64,000 bases of DNA from an uncultured Oscillospiraceae bacterium (GCA_900541565.1 UQKB01000009.1:1-64000); one strand, 5' to 3'. Shown: positions 25,722 to 34,165, numbered from the stretch's first letter. Numbers and translations: made by a program. Notes: generated by a model not told the origin, from the letters alone.

Positions 25722-27323
25722 TCACCTGATTTCCTCATTTTTTAAAACGGCCTCCGCACATTTTATACCGTCTACCGCTGCGGAAATAATCCCGCCTGCG
25801 TAGCCCGCGCCTTCTCCGCATGGATAAAGCCCTTTGACATTTTTGGATTGCATGCTTTCGTTACGCAGAATCCGTACAGGGGAAGAGCTTCTGGTTTCAA
25901 CGCCGGTTAAAAGCGCGTCGCCGTCTGCAAAGCCGTCGAGCTTGTTTTTCATTGCACAAAGTCCACCTGCAAGCGATTGTGCAACATAATCCGGAAAAAG
26001 CGTGTGCAGGTCTGCAAATTGCGTGCCGGGACGATAGCTTGGCAACACACTTCCAAAGAAAGAAGAGGAGCGTTTTTGTAAAAAATCGCATACTCTTTGT
26101 ACCGGGGCAAAGGAATGGCCGCCCCCTGCTAAAAACGCTTTCTCTTCCAAACGTCTTTGGTAATAAACGCCTGCCAGTACGTCGCTGCTTTGAAAATCGG
26201 AAGGGCCTATGCCAACCAACAGCGCGCTGTTGGAATTGATTGCGTCCCTTGCAAAATTGCTCATTCCGTTTGTTACAACGCCACCCTCCTCGCTGGCAGC
26301 GGCCACAACAAAACCGCCTGGGCACATGCAGAAGGTGTACACGCCGCGCCCGTTTGGAAGATGCACGGCAAGCTTGTAATCAGCAGCGCCCAGCCTGCCC
26401 ATCCCTGCGCTTGCCCCATACTGTGCCCGGTCGATCGCGGCGCGCAAATGCTCAATGCGAACACCTACGGAAAACGGTTTTTGCTCCATTGCAATCCGTC
26501 TGTTTTTCAGCATGGCAAACGTGTCCCGCGCACTGTGGCCGATTGCAAGTACCAGCGCCTGCGCAGGTATTTGCTCGGCTTTTCCATTTTTTACGATGAA
26601 AACCCCGGCAATCCGGTCGTTCTTAATAAAAAGATCTTCCAGCTGTGTGTCAAATAAAAAAGTACCGCCGAGCGACAGAATTTGTTTTCGGATATTTTTT
26701 ACTACGCCCGGCAGCTTGTCCGAACCTATGTGTGGCTTTGCGTTGTATAAAATTTCTTCGGGCGCGCCGGCCTTGACCAGCTCCTGCAGTACCTTTCTTG
26801 CACGGATGTCCTTTGTGCCTGTGTTTAATTTTCCATCTGAAAAGGTTCCCGCGCCGCCTTCCCCAAATTGCACGTTGGAATTTACAGCAAGTATACCACC
26901 GTCCCAAAAACGCTTTATATCCTTACTGCGTCGCTCCACATCAGATCCACGCTCCAATACAATGGGCGAGGCGCCGCACTGTGCAAAAATCAAGGCGGCA
27001 AACAGCCCGGCAGGGCCGGCTCCGACAATCACCGGGCGAAAGGAAGCGTGGCTTTTTGCGGGCAGCGGATAGGAATACGGCTGCACGATGTTGGCATGGA
27101 TGTTTTTACAGCGTGCCAGAACGCTGCGTTCGTCCTTTTTTGTCACAACGTCAAGTGCAGCGGTAAAATGCACGTTGCTTTTTCTTCGTGCATCGACCGA
27201 CCGTTTGAAAAGTGAAACACAGGCAATTGCGCTTTTTTCAATTCCCAGCGCCCTTGCAGCCATATCTGTAAGCATACTGTCATGATAAGTAAGGGGAAGT
27301 TTTATATTTGTAATCCGTATCAT
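25722..27323 (-). CDS. FAD-dependent oxidoreductase, COG2509 family
   Basis: This 533-residue uncharacterised FAD protein has an N-terminal alpha/beta domain (about 1-85, RITNIKLPLTYH), then the dinucleotide fold VIVGAGPAGLFAALIFAQ (about 98-115) and ERGSDVERRSKDI. Later blocks are GGAGTFSDGKLNTG, IGHSARDTFAML, CMCPGGFVVAA and the C-terminal FAD loop YPCGEGAGYAGGIISAA. The family is widespread in anaerobes, but the reaction is unknown. It overlaps the next FAD gene upstream by four bases (27320-27323), so the two flavoproteins are coupled. Confidence 0.9.
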   Translation of the reverse strand: MIRITNIKLPLTYHDSMLTDMAARALGIEKSAIACVSLFKRSVDARRKSNVHFTAALDVVTKKDERSVLARCKNIHANIVQPYSYPLPAKSHASFRPVIVGAGPAGLFAALIFAQCGASPIVLERGSDVERRSKDIKRFWDGGILAVNSNVQFGEGGAGTFSDGKLNTGTKDIRARKVLQELVKAGAPEEILYNAKPHIGSDKLPGVVKNIRKQILSLGGTFLFDTQLEDLFIKNDRIAGVFIVKNGKAEQIPAQALVLAIGHSARDTFAMLKNRRIAMEQKPFSVGVRIEHLRAAIDRAQYGASAGMGRLGAADYKLAVHLPNGRGVYTFCMCPGGFVVAAASEEGGVVTNGMSNFARDAINSNSALLVGIGPSDFQSSDVLAGVYYQRRLEEKAFLAGGGHSFAPVQRVCDFLQKRSSSFFGSVLPSYRPGTQFADLHTLFPDYVAQSLAGGLCAMKNKLDGFADGDALLTGVETRSSSPVRILRNESMQSKNVKGLYPCGEGAGYAGGIISAAVDGIKCAEAVLKNEEIR

Positions 27324-28624
27324 AAGGTCTTCTTTCCTTTGTTACATATTTCCCGTGCGGCGCTTTGGCCTGCTAATATGCCTGAAACCCATGCCCAGTG
27401 CAGGTTATAGCCGCCGCACATGCCGTCAATATCAACAATCTCTCCGGCAAGATAAAGTCCTGCACAGCGCTTGGAAGACAAGGTGCGAAAATCTATTTCA
27501 TCAGCAGGCACGCCGCCGGCTGTTACCTGCGCTGTTTCAAAGCTGGAGGGTGCACAGGGCGTTACGCGGAAATCTTTTAAAAGCAACGCAAGTGCTCCCA
27601 GCTCTTTTTTGGAAAGATTGCCCGCCGCTTTTGTCAGCGGCTTGATGCCGCCTGCTTTACACAGTACAGTTGCAATGCGGCTGTGGAGCAACCCTGTGAA
27701 CAGCGTGGGCACTGGGAAAGACGCGCCGTCTGCATGGCGCTGCAAATGCAAAAACAGCTCGCTTTGTGTATAGTCAGGAAAAAAATCAAAAGAAAGCGCC
27801 ACTTGCTTACAGGGCTTACCGTCTACCGTGTGCAGGCGGAAAAATTCATTGATCCTGCGGGAAAGCTGAAATACACAAATACCGGAAACAGCCTTTTCCG
27901 TAAACTGGACTTCGCCGTCTTCCTGTGCGGTATGTACGCCGTCGCAAATCAGCTTAATGCGGCAGCGGGCGCGCAGGCCCTTTAAAGCAGCGATAAACGG
28001 CTCCTGTACAAAAACAGGCGCAAGCGATGGAAAAAGCGGTGTGACCGTATGTCCCAGTGCCTCCAAAAGCGCATAGCCGCTGCCGCAGCCCCCAAGCTTT
28101 GGAGAGGCAAGCCCGCCTGCCGTTACTACCAAGCTTGCACATGAAATTTCTCTGTCGCTGCCATGTAAAATAAACTTGCCATCTTTTGTTTTGCTTATGG
28201 CCTTTACGGGCGTATTGCATAGCTCATGCACCTGCAAAAGCTGCAGCTGCAAACGCAGAACATCCAATACAGACGCAGCGTGGTTGCTGTATGGGTAGAT
28301 CCTTCCGCTGCCGTCACAATAGGTAAACAGGCCCAGCTGCTCCCATATATCCTGCATATATTTATTGTTATATTTGTCTAAAAGAGAAGAAAGCTGCGCT
28401 TTGCCGCTTCCAAAATACCATTTGGCGGAAAGGTCTGTGTTGCCAAGGTTACACCGTCCGTTTCCTGTGGCTAAAAGTTTTTTGCCCACACGCGGCAATT
28501 TTTCAACCACCGCTACGGTTTGCCCGGCTTTCTTTAGGCTTCTTGCCGCGCTGGCTGCGGCCATCAGTCCGGCAGCCCCTCCGCCCAAAACGGCAACGTC
28601 TGCAAAAATTTTTTCTTTCGGCAT
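27320..28624 (-). CDS. HI0933-like (YhiN/BaiN-type) flavoprotein
   Basis: This 434-residue FAD/NAD(P)-binding flavoprotein has VAVLGGGAAGLMAAASAARS near the N-terminus, the family signature KKLLATGNGRCNLGNTD and the C-terminal AGLYLAGEIVDIDGMCGGYN. The family is named after HI0933; the bile-acid enzyme BaiN is a distant member, but the substrate here cannot be assigned. ATG 28624 begins MPKEKIF just before the dinucleotide fold and has AGGGGCGGG upstream; the frame stays open to 28693 but would add an unlikely leader. Confidence 0.9.
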   Translation of the reverse strand: MPKEKIFADVAVLGGGAAGLMAAASAARSLKKAGQTVAVVEKLPRVGKKLLATGNGRCNLGNTDLSAKWYFGSGKAQLSSLLDKYNNKYMQDIWEQLGLFTYCDGSGRIYPYSNHAASVLDVLRLQLQLLQVHELCNTPVKAISKTKDGKFILHGSDREISCASLVVTAGGLASPKLGGCGSGYALLEALGHTVTPLFPSLAPVFVQEPFIAALKGLRARCRIKLICDGVHTAQEDGEVQFTEKAVSGICVFQLSRRINEFFRLHTVDGKPCKQVALSFDFFPDYTQSELFLHLQRHADGASFPVPTLFTGLLHSRIATVLCKAGGIKPLTKAAGNLSKKELGALALLLKDFRVTPCAPSSFETAQVTAGGVPADEIDFRTLSSKRCAGLYLAGEIVDIDGMCGGYNLHWAWVSGILAGQSAAREICNKGKKTL

Positions 28625-28650
28625 ACTATACCCGCCCCTGTAATAAAGCA

Positions 28651-28674
28651 GGGCAACCTCTAAAAAGGTTGCCC
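28651..28674 (-). terminator. Hairpin between the export-gene stump and the flavoprotein gene
   Basis: GGGCAACCT pairs perfectly with AGGTTGCCC. The T-run that follows on the minus strand is weak (CTGCTTTATT), so it may only attenuate. Confidence 0.5.
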
Positions 28675-28699
28675 TTTGCATATAATTATACAATAAAAT

Positions 28700-28882
28700 T
28701 TAGCCGCCCGCAATCATTTTAATCAACCAGGGAATTACATAGGTAATAACGGTCATGATTGTCGCGGCGCCTAAAACGCCGCAGCCTATGCTGATGACTG
28801 CGTCCTTGATTTTAAATTTAAATAAAGCGGCGACAAGCGCGCCGGTCCATGCACTCGTTCCGGGCAGAGGAATGCGGCACAA
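28700..28882 (-). pseudogene. C-terminal stump of a small multidrug export protein
   Basis: The 60-codon frame reads CRIPLPGTSAWTGALVAAL, then IGCGVLGAATIMTVITYVIP. This is the C-terminal third of the small multidrug export protein family (COG2426), whose full length is about 150-165 residues and whose hallmark is IPLPGTGAWTG. The frame is closed by a TAA a few codons before the conserved start of this block, and there is no ATG or ribosome site, only a TTG. The N-terminal helices are missing, so this looks like a deletion remnant. Confidence 0.65.
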
Positions 28883-28961
28883 TTCACAAAAAAGAAATTT
28901 TATTAATTATACAGTATGCAGATGTGGCTTTCAAGTAAAAGAAGTATGTGGAATTGCGTGG

Positions 28962-28990
28962 TTGACAACCTCTATGGATTTTTTTACAAT
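28962..28990 (+). promoter_or_regulatory. Strong sigma-A promoter of the VanZ-like gene
   Basis: Consensus TTGACA (28962-28967), 17 bases and TACAAT (28985-28990). Confidence 0.75.
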
Positions 28991-29022
28991 TATGTAAGAT
29001 TCTTACAAACATGGGGGATTTT

Positions 29023-29502
29023 ATGGATCAAAGCAAAAAGGCTAAGGCAGCGGGGCTTGTGTTTATTTTGCTTACCGCATTAACCATACTTTTTATTTTC
29101 AGCCGTTCTTTGCATAATGCGCAGACCTCTGCGCTGGAAAGCGGCAGTATTGTCAATTTTCTGGGCGTTTTTTTTACAGAAATCGGCATGACACAGGAGC
29201 AGGCTGATTTTTTTGTACGGAAAACCGCGCATTTTTCTGAATTTTTTATAATGGGAACTTTTTTAACGCTTGCCGTACAGAAAAACAGCAGAAAAACGCT
29301 TATAAAAAACCTGTTTTTTATCCTTTTCTTTTTGCTTGCAGTTCCAGTGTGCGACGAAACGCTGCAGTACCTTTCACCGGGCCGTTCACCGGAGGTAAAG
29401 GACGTATTGCTGGATTTTTCCGGCGCGCTTTGTGGGTTCTTGCTGGTTTTTCTGATAGACAGGCTGTGCTTCCATTTTAACAGCAAAAAAAGAGGAAAAT
29501 AA
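29023..29502 (+). CDS. VanZ-family membrane protein
   Basis: This 159-residue membrane protein with four hydrophobic segments belongs to the VanZ-like family. It shows FSRSLHNAQTS after the first helix, the conserved RKTAHFSEFFIMG (about 71-83) and DETLQYLSPGRSPEVKDVLLD (about 114-134). VanZ itself confers teicoplanin resistance, but most family members, like this one, occur outside resistance clusters and have no known role. ATG 29023 follows GGGGGA; the upstream ATG 29011 has no ribosome site. Confidence 0.85.
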   Translation: MDQSKKAKAAGLVFILLTALTILFIFSRSLHNAQTSALESGSIVNFLGVFFTEIGMTQEQADFFVRKTAHFSEFFIMGTFLTLAVQKNSRKTLIKNLFFILFFLLAVPVCDETLQYLSPGRSPEVKDVLLDFSGALCGFLLVFLIDRLCFHFNSKKRGK

Positions 29503-29521
29503 AAGTTTTATCTTTGGGTTA

Positions 29522-29550
29522 TTGAAATCAGAAACAAAAAGCTGTATAAT
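29522..29550 (+). promoter_or_regulatory. nfnAB promoter
   Basis: TTGAAA (29522-29527), 17 bases and TATAAT (29545-29550). The expected transcription start (about 29557) is only about two bases from the first ATG at 29559. Confidence 0.6.
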
Positions 29551-29558
29551 ATATCTTC

Positions 29559-30437
29559 ATGAACGAATTACGATTGGATGTGGGCAAGTTGTTTAAAATT
29601 GTGGAAAAGACCGCTTTAAATCCCTCGATGACTAAGATGGTAATAGACGCGCCGTTTATTGCCAGAAAGGCGCTGCCTGGACAGTTTATTATTCTGCGGG
29701 TAGATGAGCACGGGGAGCGTATCCCTTTGACAATTGCCGATTATGACAGGGAAAAAGGTACGGTTACCATTATATATCAGAAGGTTGGAAAAACCACCAT
29801 GCTGCTCGATACTTTGCAGCAGGGCGAAGCTATATTGGATTTTGTAGGGCCTTTGGGAAAACCTTCAGAGCTGGAAGGCTATAAAAAGGCCGCTGTAATC
29901 GGTGGCGGCGCGGGGTGCGCCATTGCCTATCCACAGGCAAAGGCACTCTTCCATATGGGAACGCATGTCGATGTAATCGCTGGCTTCCGTAACAAAGAGC
30001 TGGTTATTCTGAAGGATGAAATGGAAAAGGTCAGCCAGCACCTGACGGTTATGACAGACGACGGCTCCAATGGTCATAAAGGCTTTGTTACAGACGCACT
30101 TTTGGAAAACATTCAAAACGGTGCAGGCTACGACCTGGTTATCGCAATCGGCCCGATTCCCATGATGCGTGCTGTCAGCAATATGACAAGGGAATATGGC
30201 ATAAAGACAATCGTCAGCATGAACCCCATTATGATTGACGGCACGGGGATGTGCGGCGGTTGCCGTTTGACTGTAAACGGGGAAATGAAGTACGCCTGTG
30301 TGGACGGGCCGGATTTTGACGGCCATCAGGTAGATTTTGATGAAGCGATGAAGCGTTTGTCTATTTTTAAGGAACAGGAGCAAAATGCGGTCAGAAACCC
30401 TGACTGCAGGCTGTTAAGGAGTGCGGATAATGGCTAA
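29559..30437 (+). CDS. nfnA: NfnA-type ferredoxin:NADP+ oxidoreductase subunit alpha
   Basis: The small subunit of NADH-dependent reduced ferredoxin:NADP+ oxidoreductase, which bifurcates electrons between NADPH, NAD+ and ferredoxin. This 292-residue protein has a flavin-binding barrel (LPGQFIILRVDEHGERIPLT), an NAD domain (IGGGAGCAIAYPQAKALF) and a C-terminal 2Fe-2S site in MIDGTGMCGGCRLTVNG plus a later Cys in MKYACVDGPDFDG. Family proteins usually begin near LFKIVEK, so TTG 29589 (282 residues) is an alternative start. ATG 29559 has no ribosome site and would give a leaderless message. It overlaps nfnB. Confidence 0.92.
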   Translation: MNELRLDVGKLFKIVEKTALNPSMTKMVIDAPFIARKALPGQFIILRVDEHGERIPLTIADYDREKGTVTIIYQKVGKTTMLLDTLQQGEAILDFVGPLGKPSELEGYKKAAVIGGGAGCAIAYPQAKALFHMGTHVDVIAGFRNKELVILKDEMEKVSQHLTVMTDDGSNGHKGFVTDALLENIQNGAGYDLVIAIGPIPMMRAVSNMTREYGIKTIVSMNPIMIDGTGMCGGCRLTVNGEMKYACVDGPDFDGHQVDFDEAMKRLSIFKEQEQNAVRNPDCRLLRSADNG

Positions 30438-31824
30438 TATGATCATGACAAAGACGGCAATGCCGGAGCAGCAGCCGGATGTAAGAAATAAAAATTTTGA
30501 AGAAGTGGCGCTTGGCTATACGGAGGAAATGGCTATTTTTGAAGCACAGCGTTGCCTGCATTGTAAAAACAGGCCTTGTGTAAACGGATGTCCTGTAAAC
30601 GTGCCAATTCCAGAATTTATTGCGCATATTGCAAACGGCGAATTTGAACAGGCGTACACTGTGCTTACAAGCGCAAACTCTCTGCCTGCCATTTGCGGAC
30701 GGGTCTGCCCGCAGGAAACACAGTGCGAATCAAAATGTGTGCGTGGGATAAAAGGGGAGCCTGTTGCAATCGGGCGGCTTGAGCGTTTTGTGGCCGACTA
30801 TCATATGGCGCACAGCAAGGAAAAGCTGCAGCGTGCAAAAAGCAACGGCCATAAGGTCGCAGTTGTGGGTGCCGGCCCCTCCGGGCTTACCTGCGCGGGC
30901 GACCTTGCAAAAGCGGGATATGCCGTTACGGTTTTTGAGGCTTTCCATACGGCAGGCGGTGTGCTTATGTATGGCATACCGGAATTCCGCCTGCCAAAGG
31001 CAATTGTACAAAAAGAAATTGACGGTCTGCGTGCGCTTGGCGTTGAAATTCAGACCAATATGGTAATTGGAAAGGTTCTGTCTGTGGACGAGCTTTTTGA
31101 AATGGGATATGAGGCCGTATTCATAGGGACCGGTGCCGGACTTCCCAATTTTATGGACATTCCCGGCAATGGTTTATCCGGCGTTTATTCGGCCAACGAA
31201 TTTTTAACAAGAATCAACCTGATGAAAGCCTATCTGGATGATTACGATACATGCATTATACGTCCAAAGCGCGTAGCGGTCATAGGCGGAGGCAACGTTG
31301 CCATGGACGCGGCAAGAAGCGCAAAGCGGCTGGGCGCAGAAGATGTATATATTATCTACCGGCGTTCGGAAGAAGAAATGCCTGCGCGTAACGAAGAAAT
31401 TCACCACGCCAAGGAGGAAGGCATTGAATTTTGTCTGCTGACAAATCCTGTAGCGATTCTGGATGACGGAACGGGCAAAGTGGGAAAAATAGAATGTGTC
31501 AAGATGGAACTGGGGCAGCCGGATGAATCCGGCAGGCGCCGGCCTATTGAAAAGAAGGGCTCAAATTTTCAAATGGATGTAGATTGTGTTGTGGTTGCTA
31601 TCGGCAATTCCCCCAATCCGCTCATCCGGATTACAACAAAGGGGATCGAAGCCAATAAGCGTGGATGCCTGGTTGTGGACGAAAGCACCATGCAAACAAC
31701 CAGACAGGGCGTGTATGCCGGCGGCGATGCCGTAACGGGTGCTGCAACGGTGATTCTCGCCATGGGCGCAGGGCGTCAGGCGGCACGCTCCATTGATGCA
31801 TACATACAAGGCAAAAACGATTGA
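30430..31824 (+). CDS. nfnB: NfnB / glutamate synthase small-subunit-type FAD protein
   Basis: This 464-residue subunit beta carries two 4Fe-4S clusters near the N-terminus (CLHCKNRPCVNGCPV and CGRVCPQETQCESKCVRG), then FAD and NADP folds (VAVVGAGPSGLTCAGDLA and VAVIGGGNVAMDAARSAKRL) and the C-terminal GVYAGGDAVTGAATVILAMG. On its own it resembles GltD; pairing with the preceding alpha subunit identifies it as NfnB. ATG 30430 is chosen for its AAGGAG at 30416; GTG 30421 is too close to that site. The gene overlaps nfnA by eight bases. Confidence 0.92.
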   Translation: MANMIMTKTAMPEQQPDVRNKNFEEVALGYTEEMAIFEAQRCLHCKNRPCVNGCPVNVPIPEFIAHIANGEFEQAYTVLTSANSLPAICGRVCPQETQCESKCVRGIKGEPVAIGRLERFVADYHMAHSKEKLQRAKSNGHKVAVVGAGPSGLTCAGDLAKAGYAVTVFEAFHTAGGVLMYGIPEFRLPKAIVQKEIDGLRALGVEIQTNMVIGKVLSVDELFEMGYEAVFIGTGAGLPNFMDIPGNGLSGVYSANEFLTRINLMKAYLDDYDTCIIRPKRVAVIGGGNVAMDAARSAKRLGAEDVYIIYRRSEEEMPARNEEIHHAKEEGIEFCLLTNPVAILDDGTGKVGKIECVKMELGQPDESGRRRPIEKKGSNFQMDVDCVVVAIGNSPNPLIRITTKGIEANKRGCLVVDESTMQTTRQGVYAGGDAVTGAATVILAMGAGRQAARSIDAYIQGKND

Positions 31825-31834
31825 TCTATTAACA

Positions 31835-31867
31835 GGACAGGGGATTTTTCCCTGTCCCTTCTTTTTG
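31835..31867 (+). terminator. Terminator of nfnAB
   Basis: GGACAGGG (31835-31842) pairs with CCCTGTCC (31850-31857) around a T-rich loop, followed by CTTCTTTTTG. Confidence 0.85.
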
Positions 31868-32034
31868 ATATTGCTTCAGCCTGGTTGTGCGTGCTCTGCC
31901 GCAAAAGTGTGCGTGTGTAATGGTAGTTTTGCATAAAGTTTTATTAAAACTTGCGCTACATGTTCCCAATGAAGTATCTTTGTCCGAATCAAAGCATATG
32001 ATTACGTATAAAGATATTTACAGGAAGTGGTAGC

Positions 32035-32391
32035 ATGGAAAACGAACGCTATGACAACATTGAGTATGAAGCAGATTGGCAAACGGTACAGACGGTAACG
32101 GCAAAACCGGCGAAAACTTCTATATACAGGGCAAATGAAGAGATGTATATAGACCATGAGGAAGAGGAAGCGGATGACCAGAAAGAGCAACAAAAAACCA
32201 AAAAGGAGCGGGCGCCGCAGAGCGGCACGCAGCTTTTGATTAAATTTCAGTTGGTAATCTGTATTTTGGCGGCTGTTGCAGCCTTTGCACTTAAGGCCTT
32301 TGGCGGAGAATTGTACGAAATGGTGGGCGGCTGGTATAATAGCCAGATCAACGCTTCCCTTCTTATTACAGATGTTGTCAATCTGTTTTAA
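32035..32391 (+). CDS. One-helix membrane protein paired with an M50 protease
   Basis: I do not recognise this 118-residue protein by sequence. It has a charged cytoplasmic part of about 65 residues with an acidic stretch (DHEEEEADDQKEQQ), one membrane helix (about 75-98, LLIKFQLVICILAAVAAFAL) and a short outer tail ending DVVNLF. The stop is immediately followed by the ATG of a SpoIVFB-like protease. In Bacillus the gene before spoIVFB encodes SpoIVFA, which also has a cytoplasmic tail and one helix but carries a LytM domain that is absent here. I infer a shortened SpoIVFA-like partner. The ribosome site is AGGAAGTGG. Confidence 0.6.
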   Translation: MENERYDNIEYEADWQTVQTVTAKPAKTSIYRANEEMYIDHEEEEADDQKEQQKTKKERAPQSGTQLLIKFQLVICILAAVAAFALKAFGGELYEMVGGWYNSQINASLLITDVVNLF

Positions 32392-33009
32392 ATGCAGATT
32401 CGGGTATTTGGATGCGAAATCTCCATCAGCTTTCCGCTGGCAGCGGCTCTGACAATTTTTTTTATACTGGATCGCAGCGGATCCACCGTAATATGCTGCT
32501 TGTCAGCTTTATGCCATGAGCTGGGGCATCTTGGTATGATGGCTCTGTTTCAAACAAAGGCAGACAAAATTAAGCTGGGTTTGTTTGACGTCAACATATC
32601 AGACAACGGGAAATATCAAAGAAGCCTGTGGGCAGAAATTTGTGTTTTGTTGGCGGGAGCTGCCGCAAATTTACTGGCAGCGGGGATTGGCTGTGTGCTT
32701 TTTATTTTTTACAAAGAACCGTTTCTTTCCGCGTTTATCAGCTCCAATCTTTTTCTTGCCTTTTTTAACCTGCTTCCCGTTGAAGCGCTTGACGGAGGAA
32801 ATATCATATATTTGCTGCTTTTGCGCCGTATACATCATGCATATGCGGTAAAGATTTTGGAAATCTTATCTTTTGCAGTACTATTGCCGCTTGCATGCGG
32901 TGGCTTTTATGTATTGCTCTGTTCGCGGTACAATTTTACTTTGCTCCTTACCAGTTGCTATCTAATGGCGATTATTTTGCTGAAAAGAACAAAATTTTCC
33001 AAATTATAA
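32392..33009 (+). CDS. SpoIVFB-like M50 site-2 metalloprotease
   Basis: This 205-residue polytopic protein of the M50 family has HELGH (42-46) in an early helix and NLLPVEALDGGN (127-138) as the second metal motif, giving Asp134 as third zinc ligand. The size and absence of PDZ or CBS domains fit the SpoIVFB group, which cleaves pro-sigma-K in the mother cell at the forespore membrane. The gene starts on the base after the stop of its one-helix neighbour and has no own ribosome site, implying translational coupling. SpoIVFB is the best guess; another intramembrane substrate cannot be excluded. Confidence 0.82.
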   Translation: MQIRVFGCEISISFPLAAALTIFFILDRSGSTVICCLSALCHELGHLGMMALFQTKADKIKLGLFDVNISDNGKYQRSLWAEICVLLAGAAANLLAAGIGCVLFIFYKEPFLSAFISSNLFLAFFNLLPVEALDGGNIIYLLLLRRIHHAYAVKILEILSFAVLLPLACGGFYVLLCSRYNFTLLLTSCYLMAIILLKRTKFSKL

Positions 33010-33114
33010 CTGCATATCCTGCGTGTAGGTAACTGCTGTAATACAACGGTTATAGATAGTAAAAAACCTAAAAAATTAACGCATGTAAAATTTGGATGAA
33101 AAGGTAAAAAAGAC

Positions 33115-33143
33115 TTGACCTGGTGCAAAGGATGTAGTAAACT
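33115..33143 (+). promoter_or_regulatory. Promoter of the DUF2325 operon
   Basis: TTGACC (33115-33120), 17 bases and TAAACT (33138-33143). The palindromic operator begins seven bases after the -10, covering the predicted transcription start. Confidence 0.55.
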
Positions 33144-33149
33144 AGTATT

Positions 33150-33167
33150 GGTTAGTTTTAACTAACC
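33150..33167. promoter_or_regulatory. Palindromic operator, copy 1
   Basis: GGTTAGTT-TT-AACTAACC, 8-base perfect arms. The outer half-sites GGTTAG/CTAACC match those of DtxR/IdeR iron boxes, though the spacing is wider. A 16-base core is shared with 44854-44869. Confidence 0.7.
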
Positions 33168-33197
33168 AAGAAAAAGCGGCGCAGCCGCTTTTTCTTG
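33168..33197 (+). terminator. Terminator-like hairpin between two operators
   Basis: AAGAAAAAGCGGC (33168-33180), loop GCA, GCCGCTTTTTCTT (33184-33196), a perfect 13-bp stem whose A/T part can serve either direction. It could end the M50 transcript or attenuate the metal-regulated transcript starting near 33150. Confidence 0.7.
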
Positions 33198-33205
33198 AAG
33201 ATCAA

Positions 33206-33221
33206 GTTAGTTGTGACTAAC
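33206..33221. promoter_or_regulatory. Palindromic operator, copy 2
   Basis: GTTAGT-TGTG-ACTAAC, identical to the core of copy 1 at 14 of 16 positions, placed just after the hairpin. Confidence 0.6.
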
Positions 33222-33308
33222 TAAAACCTGGCTTCTCTGATAAAAAATATGGAAAACCGGAATGAATCTTTTCAGAGAGGAAAAAATAAGACAAGAAAGA
33301 GGATGTAT

Positions 33309-33590
33309 ATGAGTGTCGTAATTATTGGCGGAAACGAACGGATGACCGCACAATATGAATCCATTTGTAAGGAACATGGATGCAGGGCAAAAGTTTTTAC
33401 AAAAGAAAACGGCTCTTTAAAAAAGAAATTGGGATGCCCGGATTTGCTGATTTTATTTATCAGCACCGTTTCGCATAAAATGGTGCTCAGTGTAACACAG
33501 GAAGCCAAAAAGAACTGTATTCCGATCGCAAGAATTCACACAAGCAGTGTTACTGCACTTCGTACAGCTTTGACGGAATATATCGTGTAA
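33309..33590 (+). CDS. DUF2325 domain protein
   Basis: This 93-residue protein begins MSVVIIGGNERM and continues with YESICKEHGCRAKVFTKE, PDLLILFISTVSHKMV and IARIHTSSVTAL, which match the DUF2325 family. Its function is unknown; the fold looks Rossmann-like. In many Firmicutes such proteins are encoded with ferrous iron transport or DUF3793 genes. ATG 33309 is chosen because AAGAGG lies six bases upstream and the family starts here; the frame is open to 33249. It leads a three-gene operon behind two metal-box-like operators. Confidence 0.82.
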   Translation: MSVVIIGGNERMTAQYESICKEHGCRAKVFTKENGSLKKKLGCPDLLILFISTVSHKMVLSVTQEAKKNCIPIARIHTSSVTALRTALTEYIV

Positions 33591-33613
33591 GTACCAACTA
33601 AGGGGGAAAAATC

Positions 33614-34165
33614 TTGCTGGAAAAGTATTTGATTGCGCATTGCGCGCCAACGCTTGCATCTTTAAAAACCGCCAGCTTATTCTGTATGTCGGTTTTATCT
33701 GAACAAGACCTGGAAGGCCAGATCAAAGACTGGAATAGCCGGCTTTGGGAAAAAGGGTTGTTTTTAATGGTCTTAAAACGCTATAAGGACAAAGCGCTGG
33801 TATATGTGTGTCGAAAATCGCATTTACAGGCGGATTTGAAAAAAGCAGGAGTTGCAAACTTTCTTGCCCAATACGGCTATCGGCATACAGACCTCAAATA
33901 CGCATTAACAAGGCTCAGGCAAAGATTAAACAGCAGCAATTCTTTTCCGCATGAAATTGGAATTTTTTTAGGCTATCCTTTGGAAGATGTTGTTGGTTTT
34001 ATTCAAAACGCAGGAAAAAATTGCAAATATACCGGTTATTGGAAGGTTTATTCGAATGAATGTGAAACAATAAAGCTTTTTGCACAATTTCAAAAATGCC
34101 GTAAGATCTATATACGGCTATGGAGTCAGGGAAAGTCTGTCCAGCAGCTTACGGTAGCTGCTTGA
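33614..34165 (+). CDS. DUF3793 family protein
   Basis: This 183-residue protein is recognised by LIAHCAPTLASLKTASLF at the start and FPHEIGIFLGYPLEDVVGFI (about 116-135), then GYWKVYSNECETIKLFAQF and KCRKIY, all family hallmarks of DUF3793. The His-Cys pair near the start and the late Cys residues could bind metal or heme; nothing is proven. TTG 33614 has AAGGGGG upstream. It lies between DUF2325 and a flavodoxin, an order repeated in anaerobic Firmicutes near feo genes. Confidence 0.85.
   Translation: MLEKYLIAHCAPTLASLKTASLFCMSVLSEQDLEGQIKDWNSRLWEKGLFLMVLKRYKDKALVYVCRKSHLQADLKKAGVANFLAQYGYRHTDLKYALTRLRQRLNSSNSFPHEIGIFLGYPLEDVVGFIQNAGKNCKYTGYWKVYSNECETIKLFAQFQKCRKIYIRLWSQGKSVQQLTVAA

Noticed and set aside
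29023..29502. VanZ-like gene as a sign of glycopeptide resistance
   Set aside because: No vanR/S/H/A/X genes nearby; the family is widespread with unknown roles.
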